A stretch of 64,000 bases of DNA from positions 78,319 to 142,318 of the forward strand of contig CAYMUL010000009.1 in assembly GCA_964393605.1 (NCBI GenBank). Reading direction: 5' to 3'. Position numbers and translations under genes: made by a program. Source of the stretch: CAYMUL01 sp964393605 (GTDB lineage: Bacteria; Bacteroidota; Ignavibacteria; Ignavibacteriales; Ignavibacteriaceae). Every line of letters begins with the position of its first letter. Position 1 is the first letter of the stretch. Shown in pieces: positions 18,769-27,045 of the stretch. Under the pieces are notes generated by a model. The model was not told the DNA's origin. It made no database searches and saw only the letters and a program-made list of their open reading frames with translations.

Positions 18769-20976
18769 ATGAATCATCACGACGAATCACATCTCTCAAA
18801 ATCAGTTCAATACTTAAAAAGTGTAGGACCGAAACGCGCTTCTGCGTTTGAGAAAGTCGGAATAAAAACCGTCAACGATCTTCTATTTTATTTTCCGTTC
18901 AAATATTTAGATCGTTCTCATCTGCTTACGGCAAATCAAGCGTATGAATACGTGTTGAATGGCTATGACGGTGAAATTACAATAATTGGAAAAGTGATCA
19001 GCAAAGAAAAAAGATTTGCAAAGAAAAAGGAAATTCTTTTAGTCGAACTTCGCGACGACTCGAATTTTTTTGAGTGCGTTTGGTTTCAAGGCGTAAAATA
19101 TTTTAACGAAAGATTTCAAACAGGATTTTATTTCGCGGTTTCGGCGAAACCGACAATTTCAAAATTCGGCAAACTGCAAATGATTCATCCCGACTTCGAC
19201 AGAATTGCTGATGAGGAATCGCTCGATTTTTTTAATACGGGAAAGATTATTCCGTTTTACAGAATTCCGAAAGAATTGAAAGTGTACAATCTTGGCGAAT
19301 TCAGTTTAAGAAAAATTATTAACTCCGCCGTCGAACAGTATTCGCAATTTCTTCCTGAAACTTTACCGATAGAGTTGCTTGAGAAAAATAATCTTCAGCC
19401 GCGAATAAAAGCGGTAAGAGAACTTCACTTTCCAACAGACACATCCGCTTCGCAACAAGCTTTGGAGAGATTTAAGTATGAAGAACTTTTCTATTTGGAA
19501 ATTTTAGTTGCGCTTCGAAAAAGAAATTATAAAAAAACTCAAGACGGAATCTCATTTAAAATAAAATCAAATTTGATATCAGAATTTTTGAAAGTGCTGC
19601 CGTTTAATCTTACCGAAAGCCAAATTGAAGTTCTTCATGAAATCCGAACAGACATGGAAAAACTTGAACCGATGAATCGTTTGCTGCAAGGCGATGTGGG
19701 AAGCGGTAAAACAATTGTCGCGCTCATTTCGATGTTGATTGCCGCCGAGAATGATTATCAATCCGTAATTATGGTGCCGACAGAAATTCTCGCAGACCAA
19801 CATTTCAGAAATATTTTTAATCTTCTTTCAAAGTTGAACGAGAAGGTTGAAAATAAAATCGAAGTCGGGTTATTAATCGGCGGACAAAAAAAATCTGAGC
19901 GGGAAAATATTCTTGAAAACATTTCCAACGGAAAATATAAAATTGTAGTTGGTACACATGCATTGTTCGAGCAAAATGTTGTATTCAATAACTTGGGGCT
20001 TGTTATAGTTGATGAGCAACATCGTTTCGGAGTTGTTCAACGTGCGCGGCTATTGAATAAAGGAATTACACCCGACGTAATCGTTATGTCTGCAACTCCT
20101 GTTCCTCGCACACTTTCTTTAACAGTGTACGGCGATCTTGATGTTTCAACAATTACATCTCTCCCGAAAAACAGAAAGCCGATTCAAACACACTTGCGCG
20201 GCGAATCTTCGCTTCCGAAAATTTATCATTTTATAATTGAGCAATTAAAAAATGGAATTCAATCTTTCATAGTTTATCCTCTCGTCGAAGAATCTGAAAA
20301 ACTTGAATTGAAAGCGGCGGAAACTTTATACACGGAGTTGATCACAACATTTTTCAAAAATATAAATGTTGGAATGATTCACGGAAGAATGAAGTGGCAA
20401 GAGAAAGAAGAAATCATGTTTGCATTCGCAAATAAAAAATTTGATGTATTGATTTCAACCACTGTTATTGAGGTCGGAATCGATATACCCTCCGCGAACA
20501 TTATCGTAATTAATAATGCGGAAAGATTCGGACTCGCGCAGTTGCATCAACTTCGGGGGCGCGTGGGCAGAAGCGATGTGCAAGCTCATTGCATTTTAGT
20601 AACAACCGATCACCTCGCATCAAAATCTTCGCAAATAAAAAGTGCTACGGAATATATATCCACTTCCGAAATAGAAAAGAACAAATCTTTAATACGCTTG
20701 CAAACAATGGTTAATCACACTGACGGTTTTAAAATTGCAGAGACAGATTTAAAGTTGCGCGGACCGGGAGATATTTTCGGAACACAACAAAGCGGCTTTC
20801 CTTCTTTGAAGTATGCGAATCTTGTTTTAGATCATGAAATAATTTTAAAAGCAAAAGTGGATGCATTCAATATTATTGAAAGCGATCCGCAACTGATGAA
20901 AGAAGAAAATAGAATCATCAGAAAGAATTTGATTGAACATTATTCTGAGAATTTAAAGTTCGCAAAGATTGCTTAG
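18769..20976 (+). CDS. recG: ATP-dependent DNA helicase RecG
   Basis: Superfamily 2 helicase that remodels stalled forks and Holliday junctions. The N-terminal part contains the helix-hairpin-like SVGPKRASAFEKVGI and an OB-fold wedge domain (residues about 60-160) that contacts the branch point. The motor has Walker A GDVGSGKT, Walker B variant VDEQHRFG, SATPVPRTL, and the C-terminal QLRGRVGRS plus the RecG hook region LRGPGDIFGTQQSG. 735 residues is typical. It stands alone, with about 70 nt upstream and 168 nt downstream before the next promoter-led operon. Confidence 0.97.
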   Translation: MNHHDESHLSKSVQYLKSVGPKRASAFEKVGIKTVNDLLFYFPFKYLDRSHLLTANQAYEYVLNGYDGEITIIGKVISKEKRFAKKKEILLVELRDDSNFFECVWFQGVKYFNERFQTGFYFAVSAKPTISKFGKLQMIHPDFDRIADEESLDFFNTGKIIPFYRIPKELKVYNLGEFSLRKIINSAVEQYSQFLPETLPIELLEKNNLQPRIKAVRELHFPTDTSASQQALERFKYEELFYLEILVALRKRNYKKTQDGISFKIKSNLISEFLKVLPFNLTESQIEVLHEIRTDMEKLEPMNRLLQGDVGSGKTIVALISMLIAAENDYQSVIMVPTEILADQHFRNIFNLLSKLNEKVENKIEVGLLIGGQKKSERENILENISNGKYKIVVGTHALFEQNVVFNNLGLVIVDEQHRFGVVQRARLLNKGITPDVIVMSATPVPRTLSLTVYGDLDVSTITSLPKNRKPIQTHLRGESSLPKIYHFIIEQLKNGIQSFIVYPLVEESEKLELKAAETLYTELITTFFKNINVGMIHGRMKWQEKEEIMFAFANKKFDVLISTTVIEVGIDIPSANIIVINNAERFGLAQLHQLRGRVGRSDVQAHCILVTTDHLASKSSQIKSATEYISTSEIEKNKSLIRLQTMVNHTDGFKIAETDLKLRGPGDIFGTQQSGFPSLKYANLVLDHEIILKAKVDAFNIIESDPQLMKEENRIIRKNLIEHYSENLKFAKIA

Positions 20977-21065
20977 CAAGTTTCTCTCCAAAAAAAATTC
21001 TTCCGAAGAAAAAATTTCCTCACTCAAAAATTTTTTTTTCGTTGAAGAAGAATGAAAACATTTCG

Positions 21066-21095
21066 TTGACAAAAAAAAATTAATAACTATATTTG
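21066..21095 (+). promoter_or_regulatory. Strong Bacteroidota-type promoter before the ATP-grasp/aminomutase cluster
   Basis: TTG (TTGAC context) at 21066-21068 and TATATTTG at 21088-21095 with a 19-nt spacer match both consensus boxes exactly. Predicted transcription start is near 21101, 44 nt before the TTG start of the first ligase. An AAAGG at 21108-21112 sits 8 nt before an in-frame ATT at 21121. Confidence 0.75.
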
Positions 21096-21144
21096 CACAA
21101 AAAATTGAAAGGAATTTTTTATTAGTTCATCTGAGTTTAAAGAA

Positions 21145-22200
21145 TTGAATGTCGCATTGACGTTTAACGTAAAACCTGATGAAGATTCTCTTACATCATC
21201 TACATCAAACGCTTCGCATCATCAACAAGCGATGTCATCGAAAGCGGTTGACACTTATGCCGAGTGGGATACTTGGGATACGGTCAATGCCGTTAAAGCC
21301 GCGTTGGAAGAATTCAACAGCGTAACGATGATTGAAGCAGATTTTTTTTCATTTGAAAAATTAAGAGACTCAAAACCGGAAATTGTTTTTAACTTTGCCG
21401 AAGGTATCAACGGCGCAAGCAGAGAGGCGCAGATACCGGCGATGCTTGATATGTTGAACATTCCATACACCGGCTCCGACCCGGCTACTCTTTCAATTTG
21501 TTTGGATAAAGCACGAGCCAAAGAAATTCTTACCTACTACGGAATACCAACCGCAAAATTTTTTGTCGTTACTTCTCCTGAAGAAGCCAACGATATTCGT
21601 CTCCCTTTTCCGTTAATCATCAAACCAAATTTAGAAGGTTCAAGCAAAGGAATTTTTTCATCTTCTTTTGTAACAAACAAAGAAGAATTAAAAAGAGAAG
21701 TTGAAAGAATTCTTTTTGAATACAACGAGCCGGCATTGATTGAAGAATTTTTACCCGGCAGAGAATTCACCGTTGCACTTCTCGGAAACGGAAGTGATGT
21801 TGAAGTTCTTCCTTTAATTGAACTCAAATACAACAGCTTCCCGGAAAATTTTATTCCGATCTATTCTTACGAAGCAAAGTGGATTCTTGACACGAGTGAA
21901 AATCCTTTAAATGTTTTTTCATGCCCAGCACAAGTTGATTCTGCTCTTGAAGAAAAAATCAGAACTTTATGCGCGAGAACATTCAACGTTCTTCGATGTA
22001 AAGACTGGAGCAGAATTGATGTTCGCATTAATAAAAACGGTGAGCCATGCATTATCGAAGTGAATCCGTTACCCGGAATTCTTCCGAACCCGAACGATAA
22101 TTCATGCTTTCCGAAAGCGGCGCGAACTGCCGGCTACAACTACACAACGATGATTAACAAAGTGCTTCATTGCGCGGCGAGACGATATAATATTCTATGA
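21145..22200 (+). CDS. D-Ala-D-Ala-ligase-like ATP-grasp enzyme 1
   Basis: ATP-grasp carboxylate-amine ligase of the Ddl superfamily, 351 residues, cytoplasmic. The N-terminal domain includes NFAEGINGASREAQIPAML and IPYTGSDP, as in Ddl. The ATP-grasp core has PLIIKPNLEGSSKGI and the adenine-side acidic strand IEEFLPGREF. The metal/phosphate ligands are Asp292, Glu305 and Asn307 (RIDVR, then IIEVNPLPG), so catalysis looks intact. The D-alanine pocket of true Ddl (PGMTSHSLVP type) is replaced by PGILPNPNDNSCFPKAAR, arguing for another substrate. A TTG start at 21145 is used; an ATT at 21121 behind AAAGG would add eight residues (MSSSEFKE). The stop overlaps the next gene as ATGA. Confidence 0.85.
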   Translation: MNVALTFNVKPDEDSLTSSTSNASHHQQAMSSKAVDTYAEWDTWDTVNAVKAALEEFNSVTMIEADFFSFEKLRDSKPEIVFNFAEGINGASREAQIPAMLDMLNIPYTGSDPATLSICLDKARAKEILTYYGIPTAKFFVVTSPEEANDIRLPFPLIIKPNLEGSSKGIFSSSFVTNKEELKREVERILFEYNEPALIEEFLPGREFTVALLGNGSDVEVLPLIELKYNSFPENFIPIYSYEAKWILDTSENPLNVFSCPAQVDSALEEKIRTLCARTFNVLRCKDWSRIDVRINKNGEPCIIEVNPLPGILPNPNDNSCFPKAARTAGYNYTTMINKVLHCAARRYNIL

Positions 22201-23258
22201 GTTCTAACTCTCACATATTGATTTGCTATAATGCACCGCTATCAATTTATCCGGTTTATAACGGAAAGCCCTCTTCGTTTTTAAATCCGGTGGATGATCT
22301 TTCCGAAAGTAGTTTTGTAAAAGAGCTTGAATATATCGGCGGAGTTTTGCAAAAATATTTTTCCCGCGTAAGTTTTCTTAGCATTACAAAAAGTATTTCG
22401 CAGGCAGTTTCTGAAATCAACCGCATTAATCCCGATGCAATATTTAACCTTGTTGAATCTGTCGAAGGTGTTTCCTCATTCGAAGCATATTTTACCGGTT
22501 TATATGATTTGCTCGAAGTTTCTTACACAGGCAATTTACCTTACTGTTTGACCAACTCGCTCGATAAAGAATATACCAAACAAATTTTACGCGCGCATGA
22601 AGTCCGAACTCCAAGTTCATTACTTCTAAAAGTTTCTGACGAATTGAATAGAAAAAAATTTAAGCTAAACTTTCCGGTGATTGCAAAACTGATTAGAGAA
22701 GATGCAAGCATTGGCATTTCGGAAAATTCTGTTGCGGAAAATTTTTCTCAACTAAAAAAACAAATTCAATTTCTTAAAGAAACTTATAAACAAGAAATAA
22801 TCATTGAAGAATATATTGAAGGGAGAGAATTTAATATTGCCGTGCTCGGCGAAAAAGTTTTGCCGATCTCCGAAATTAGTTTTAAAGGACTTCCCACTTC
22901 ACTGCCTAAAATTGTAACGTATGAAGGGAAGTGGATCGAGAATAGTGTTTATTACAATCACACTGCACCGATTTGTCCTGCAAAAATTTCCGCAAAGGTT
23001 AAAAAAGATTTAAACGAAATAGCAATCAACGCATTCAATGCTCTCGAATGTCGCGACTATGCGCGCATCGATGTAAGATTGGATTCTTCAAACGTTCCTT
23101 ATGTAATTGAGGTGAATCCAAATCCTGATATTTCACGCGACTCAGGTTTCGCGCGCGCCGCTAAAGCCGCCGGAATAGACCATGATGAATTATTGAGAAC
23201 AATTGTCTCTTTCGCTCTCAACAGAAAAATTTATGATTCGAAAAATAAAGCAGTCTGA
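22197..23258 (+). CDS. D-Ala-D-Ala-ligase-like ATP-grasp enzyme 2
   Basis: Second Ddl-like ligase, 353 residues, starting at an ATG that overlaps the previous stop. It has the same domain order: an N-terminal FNLVESVEGVSSFEAYFTG segment and SYTGNLP, the ATP-grasp core (FPVIAKLIREDASIGI, IEEYIEGREF) and ligands Asp292, Glu305 and Asn307 at the same residue numbers as in enzyme 1. This supports a duplication followed by divergence. Its C-terminal substrate loop reads NPNPDISRDSGFARAAK, different from both true Ddl and enzyme 1, so the two probably accept different amines or acids. The 3' end overlaps the GNAT gene by 26 nt. Confidence 0.85.
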   Translation: MSSNSHILICYNAPLSIYPVYNGKPSSFLNPVDDLSESSFVKELEYIGGVLQKYFSRVSFLSITKSISQAVSEINRINPDAIFNLVESVEGVSSFEAYFTGLYDLLEVSYTGNLPYCLTNSLDKEYTKQILRAHEVRTPSSLLLKVSDELNRKKFKLNFPVIAKLIREDASIGISENSVAENFSQLKKQIQFLKETYKQEIIIEEYIEGREFNIAVLGEKVLPISEISFKGLPTSLPKIVTYEGKWIENSVYYNHTAPICPAKISAKVKKDLNEIAINAFNALECRDYARIDVRLDSSNVPYVIEVNPNPDISRDSGFARAAKAAGIDHDELLRTIVSFALNRKIYDSKNKAV

Positions 23259-23706
23259 CAGAGAATTTATTTTTAATATGCTACACAGAATAAAAGAATT
23301 CAATAACGATGATGTGCAAGTTGCTATGGAGCTTGTTGATACAGCATTAATAAATCCGCAGCAAACAGATTATAATTTCTTTGTTTATGATGAAGATGAA
23401 AAAGTAGTCGGATATCACTGCACGGGCAAACGACCGTTAACAGACGGCGTTTATGATTTGTACTGGATTGTCGTTGATCCCGATAAAAGCGGAAGAGGAA
23501 TCGGTAAAGAACTTTTACGTCATTCGGAAAATTTTGTAAATGCAAACAATGGAAGATGGTTATTAATTGAAACCTCTTCAAAAGAACTTTATGAAAATAC
23601 TCGCAACTTTTACATAAAGAACAACTACGAACTTGTTTATTCGATAGATGATTTTTATAAAAAAGGCGAATCAATTTTTGTTTATGGAAAAAAATTTCTT
23701 AACTAA
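23233..23706 (+). CDS. GNAT-family N-acetyltransferase
   Basis: Small acetyl-CoA-dependent acetyltransferase, 157 residues. ATG at 23233 is chosen over the earlier frame opening because it yields MIRKIKQSDREFI, the usual GNAT first strand. The acetyl-CoA motif A is visible as LYWIVVDPDKSGRGIGKELL near residues 77-96, followed by a C-terminal NFYIKNNYELV motif B. It overlaps ligase 2 and lies 15 nt before the lysine 2,3-aminomutase. In the known ablA/ablB (kamA/yodP) pair a GNAT enzyme acetylates beta-lysine; a similar role here is inference, as this protein is much shorter than AblB. Confidence 0.82.
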   Translation: MIRKIKQSDREFIFNMLHRIKEFNNDDVQVAMELVDTALINPQQTDYNFFVYDEDEKVVGYHCTGKRPLTDGVYDLYWIVVDPDKSGRGIGKELLRHSENFVNANNGRWLLIETSSKELYENTRNFYIKNNYELVYSIDDFYKKGESIFVYGKKFLN

Positions 23707-23721
23707 AAAAAGGGAAGATGT

Positions 23722-24879
23722 ATGGAACTCTGGCAACAGATGATCCGGGACAGTGTTCACACTGTCGAACAACTTGTTGAACGATTTGGATTAGACAGAA
23801 AAGAAGCCGAATCTTTACAAGAATTTTTTCAAGTAAGAATCAATCCTTATTATCTTGGTTTGATTCGTTACCCTGGCGATCCGATATGGATGCAATGCGT
23901 ACCCGACATCAAAGAACTTCACGACTTTGATGCATCGGATGATCCATTGCTCGAAGATGCGATGAGCCCCGTTCCGAACATAACGCATCGTTATCCGGAT
24001 AGAGCATTATTCCTTACAACTTCTCAGTGCGGATTGTATTGCAGATTCTGTACTCGAAAAAGGAAAGTCGGCGACAGCGAAAAAATTTCGATGAAAGGAT
24101 TGGAACAAGCTTTCAATTATCTCGAACAACACACTGAAATTCGCGATGTGATTTTATCCGGCGGCGATCCTCTGATGTTGACAGATGTAATGCTTGAAAA
24201 AATTCTTCAACGCTTGCGACAAATTCCACACATCGAAATCATTCGGCTCGGATCTAAAATGCCATGCGTACTTCCTCATCGAATTACAGACAAGCTTTGC
24301 AACATGTTGAAAAAATATCATCCGATTTATCTCAACACACATTTCAATCACCCGTGGGAAATTACACCGGATAGTTCACGCGCATGCGAAACGCTTGCAA
24401 ACGCGGGCATTCCAGTCGGTAACCAAATGGTGTTGATGAAAGGTGTGAATGACGATCCCGCAACCGTAAAAGAGTTGATGCAAAAATTATTGAAGATCAG
24501 AGTTCGCCCTTATTATATGTACATGGCAGACGAAACTAAGGGTGCCAATCATTTCAGAACGTCGATTGAAAAAGGATTGGAGATAGTAGATAATTTGCGC
24601 GGATGGACGAGCGGGCTCGCTGTTCCTCACTTCGTAATCGATGCGCCGGGCGGTGGCGGAAAAATTCCGTTGCTACCAAACTACGTTGTTCATCATGATG
24701 AAGAGAGAATTATTCTTCGTAATTATAAAAAGAATCTTTTTGTGTATAAGAATAATTCAGAGTACGGAAAGAAGAAAACAAAAACCGCAAAGAAAAATTC
24801 CGGTATTGCCGCATCACAAAAGAGAACCCGAAAAGCGATTCCCGCAGTCAGAAAAATTGTTGAACCGGAATTAGTGTAA
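23722..24879 (+). CDS. Lysine 2,3-aminomutase (KamA-like radical SAM enzyme)
   Basis: Radical SAM, PLP-dependent enzyme predicted to convert L-alpha-lysine to beta-lysine. The [4Fe-4S] motif is Cys103-x3-Cys107-x2-Cys110 (CGLYCRFC), followed by RKRKVGD. The PLP lysine is Lys314 in DAPGGGGK. Two aspartates that hold the substrate's epsilon-ammonium in the clostridial enzyme (Asp293 and Asp330 there) align with Asp270 (MADETKG) and Asp307 here, favouring lysine over glutamate. No cysteine follows residue 314, so the C-terminal zinc site of clostridial KamA is missing. The last 45 residues form a basic Lys-rich tail. 385 residues. A GGGAAG ribosome site precedes the ATG. The gene ends 2 nt from a convergent gene. 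Confidence 0.88.
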   Translation: MELWQQMIRDSVHTVEQLVERFGLDRKEAESLQEFFQVRINPYYLGLIRYPGDPIWMQCVPDIKELHDFDASDDPLLEDAMSPVPNITHRYPDRALFLTTSQCGLYCRFCTRKRKVGDSEKISMKGLEQAFNYLEQHTEIRDVILSGGDPLMLTDVMLEKILQRLRQIPHIEIIRLGSKMPCVLPHRITDKLCNMLKKYHPIYLNTHFNHPWEITPDSSRACETLANAGIPVGNQMVLMKGVNDDPATVKELMQKLLKIRVRPYYMYMADETKGANHFRTSIEKGLEIVDNLRGWTSGLAVPHFVIDAPGGGGKIPLLPNYVVHHDEERIILRNYKKNLFVYKNNSEYGKKKTKTAKKNSGIAASQKRTRKAIPAVRKIVEPELV

Positions 24880-24881
24880 AA

Positions 24882-25391
24882 CTAATTCGATTGTAAAATC
24901 GCGAGCAAATCTTTTTCTAAAGATGCTTGTGGAGTTTCCACAATTCTACCGATTTCTTTTTTATCGCGATAAACAATTATAGTTGGAACGAATTGAATAT
25001 CGAGTTCATCGACATTAGCATCTTCAGTTTTTTTGCTTCTGTCCACCATCAAAAGTTCGTATTTCTCCGCCGGAAATTTTATTTGGTCGAGAATGAACAT
25101 TAGCGAAGGCAAATGTGTGCGCGTATCCGAACACCAACTTCCTCCCACAATTTTAATAAAGATATTTTCCTTATTGATTGTTGTGAGTTGTTCAAGTGCA
25201 TCGAGATCAACTTCCGTATTTTCATATTGAGTATAGAACCAGCCGGCGAATGATGTATCTTTGAATGCAGTTCTGTCGCAATATCCCACTAACATTTGCT
25301 TGCCGGATTTTTCATCGATTGTTTGTTTGTTCAATTGCTGTCCGTTGCACGAAAAAAATATTAGCGAAAGAAAAAAAATAATGTATTTCAT
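24882..25391 (-). CDS. Thioredoxin-like lipoprotein
   Basis: Exported thioredoxin-fold protein, about 169 residues. ATG at 25391 gives MKYIIFFLSLIFFSCNGQ, a lipoprotein-type signal with the lipid Cys near residue 15. The fold is indicated by FIKIVGGSWCSDT, the VDRSKK strand and the cis-proline segment IQFVPTIIVYRDKKEIGRIVE. The active site reads WCSDT, so the second cysteine of the normal WCxxC is absent; a monothiol or non-redox role is likely. A separate Cys lies in GYCDRT. It is the last gene of the leftward block and its stop is 2 nt from the kamA-like stop. Confidence 0.75.
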   Translation of the reverse strand: MKYIIFFLSLIFFSCNGQQLNKQTIDEKSGKQMLVGYCDRTAFKDTSFAGWFYTQYENTEVDLDALEQLTTINKENIFIKIVGGSWCSDTRTHLPSLMFILDQIKFPAEKYELLMVDRSKKTEDANVDELDIQFVPTIIVYRDKKEIGRIVETPQASLEKDLLAILQSN

Positions 25392-25393
25392 AT

Positions 25394-26278
25394 CTATCCT
25401 TTGTTGTTGCTTCTGATATCTGCGCCCCAAAATAATTTTTTTCTTAGAATAGAAAAATAATCGACGCTTGAAAGTTTAATTAATTTAAGCGGCTTATCGC
25501 TCTTTCGAATTTGAAGAATTAGCGGAGATTTAAATTTGCAAACCCGCTGACCATCCGCATTCACAAAAATATTTTTATGTTGTGAAATTATTTTCAAATC
25601 GATCGACTGTAAATCGGATACGACAAGCGGGCGAATTGTGAGACTGTGCGGCGAAATCGGGCTAAGTGTAATCACCCTTGAATTCGGTGTAACAACCGGA
25701 CCGCCTGCGGAAAGGGAATATCCCGTTGAGCCGGTTGGAGTGGCAACTATTATTCCGTCTGCCGAAAAATTGCTTACATAATTTTTATCAACCGACAGTT
25801 CTATTTCAATCATCTTTATCCAATCCCCTTTATCAATCACGAGATCGTTAAAAGCAAAAAGTTTGTTTTCGATTTTAGAATTTACTTTTGCAGTTAGAAC
25901 CATTCTCTCTTCAATAATAATTTTTCCGTTTTTTAATTCGGAAAGAAGTTGCGGAATACTATTACTTTCAACTTGAGTTAAAAATCCAAGTTTGCCGATG
26001 TTGATTCCGATAATCGGTTTAGAATATTTATGTGCGAGAAAAGCAGAGTTCAAAAGTGTGCCGTCTCCTCCGATTGAAATTAATATGTCGCATTCTTTTG
26101 CAACGTCTTCAATTTCTTTATCCGTAACGAAGGGAACGAATGAGCGAGTTGACTTTGTGCGAACCAATTCACCCGCGAGCAAATATTCGATTTTTTCTTC
26201 TTTACATTTTTTAATTAACGAAGTGATAACGCTGTTGACGCTTGATTTATCGGGGTTCCCGATGATTCCGAGTTTCAT
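25394..26278 (-). CDS. nadK: NAD kinase
   Basis: Phosphorylates NAD to NADP with ATP or polyphosphate. The GGDGTLLNSAF motif near residues 70-80 holds the catalytic Asp. NIGKLGFLTQ, the FNDLVIDKG Asn-Asp contact, and the glycine-rich FSADGIIVATPTGSTGYSLSAGGP block complete the family pattern. 294 residues is a normal length. It overlaps the upstream glycosyltransferase by 4 nt and the thioredoxin-like gene begins 2 nt after its stop. Confidence 0.96.
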   Translation of the reverse strand: MKLGIIGNPDKSSVNSVITSLIKKCKEEKIEYLLAGELVRTKSTRSFVPFVTDKEIEDVAKECDILISIGGDGTLLNSAFLAHKYSKPIIGINIGKLGFLTQVESNSIPQLLSELKNGKIIIEERMVLTAKVNSKIENKLFAFNDLVIDKGDWIKMIEIELSVDKNYVSNFSADGIIVATPTGSTGYSLSAGGPVVTPNSRVITLSPISPHSLTIRPLVVSDLQSIDLKIISQHKNIFVNADGQRVCKFKSPLILQIRKSDKPLKLIKLSSVDYFSILRKKLFWGADIRSNNKG

Positions 26279-27045
26279 TGTAATGTTCTATTCTTTTTAT
26301 TCAATTCGCGGAGTTTGCAATATTTTGTAAAAACATAATTCGATGAGAATATAGCGAGTATCAATCCTTCGATTCCATCCAAAAAACCGAGACGAAGAAA
26401 ATACATCTTTATAAAAAGAAATACAGGGCGGAGAACAATGTCATTTACCCCGACTTTCTTTTTCTTCTCAAACATTTCTAATGCCGCGAGAGATGTGTAA
26501 CGATTAAATTTGTTAAAGTAATGTTCAATATCGGGATCTGTAAAATGAAGCAGATCAAAATTCAATTTTCCGATTGATGAATAACCGGTTAAACCTTCAT
26601 GCACATGGTTTGCATTGAACGAAACTTTTTCTTTGTTGAAAAGCCGAATGACACGCGAAGGATACCATCCGCTGTGTTTAATCCACTTCCCTAAAAAGTA
26701 AGCGCGGCGTGCGACTTCAAAACAATCAAATAAAATATTTGTTTCTTTCAAACTATTTAATTCTTCTTGAAGTTCAGTCGTCATCTCTTCATCTGCATCA
26801 ATCCAAAAAATATATTTGTTCGAAGTTTGACTGATCGCGAACTGTTTTGTTTGAGCGTATCCTTTCCATTCACAGAAAAAGATTTTAACATTCGTAAATT
26901 TTTCAGCAATCTCTTTTGTAGAATCGGTTGTTGCAGAGTCAATAACCAAAATTATTTCATCGATACAATTCTGCAACGAAGCCAAACAACGACCGATATT
27001 TGTTGCTTCATTTTTTGCAATTGTGATTGAGGAAAATTTATTCAT
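26275..27045 (-). CDS. Family 2 glycosyltransferase, LPS core type
   Basis: GT-A fold inverting glycosyltransferase, 256 residues, of the WaaE/KdtX-like group that decorates lipopolysaccharide core sugars. Visible motifs are TIAKNEATNIGRCLASL at the N-terminus, VIDSATTDSTKEIAEK and the DxD-type WIDADEEM, followed by a hydrophobic or amphipathic C-terminal region (VFLFIKMYFLRLGFLDGIEG). The sugar transferred cannot be read from the sequence. It overlaps nadK and the O-antigen-ligase-like gene by a few bases, and its neighbours msbA and the ligase support a role in surface polysaccharide. Confidence 0.85.
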   Translation of the reverse strand: MNKFSSITIAKNEATNIGRCLASLQNCIDEIILVIDSATTDSTKEIAEKFTNVKIFFCEWKGYAQTKQFAISQTSNKYIFWIDADEEMTTELQEELNSLKETNILFDCFEVARRAYFLGKWIKHSGWYPSRVIRLFNKEKVSFNANHVHEGLTGYSSIGKLNFDLLHFTDPDIEHYFNKFNRYTSLAALEMFEKKKKVGVNDIVLRPVFLFIKMYFLRLGFLDGIEGLILAIFSSNYVFTKYCKLRELNKKNRTLQ

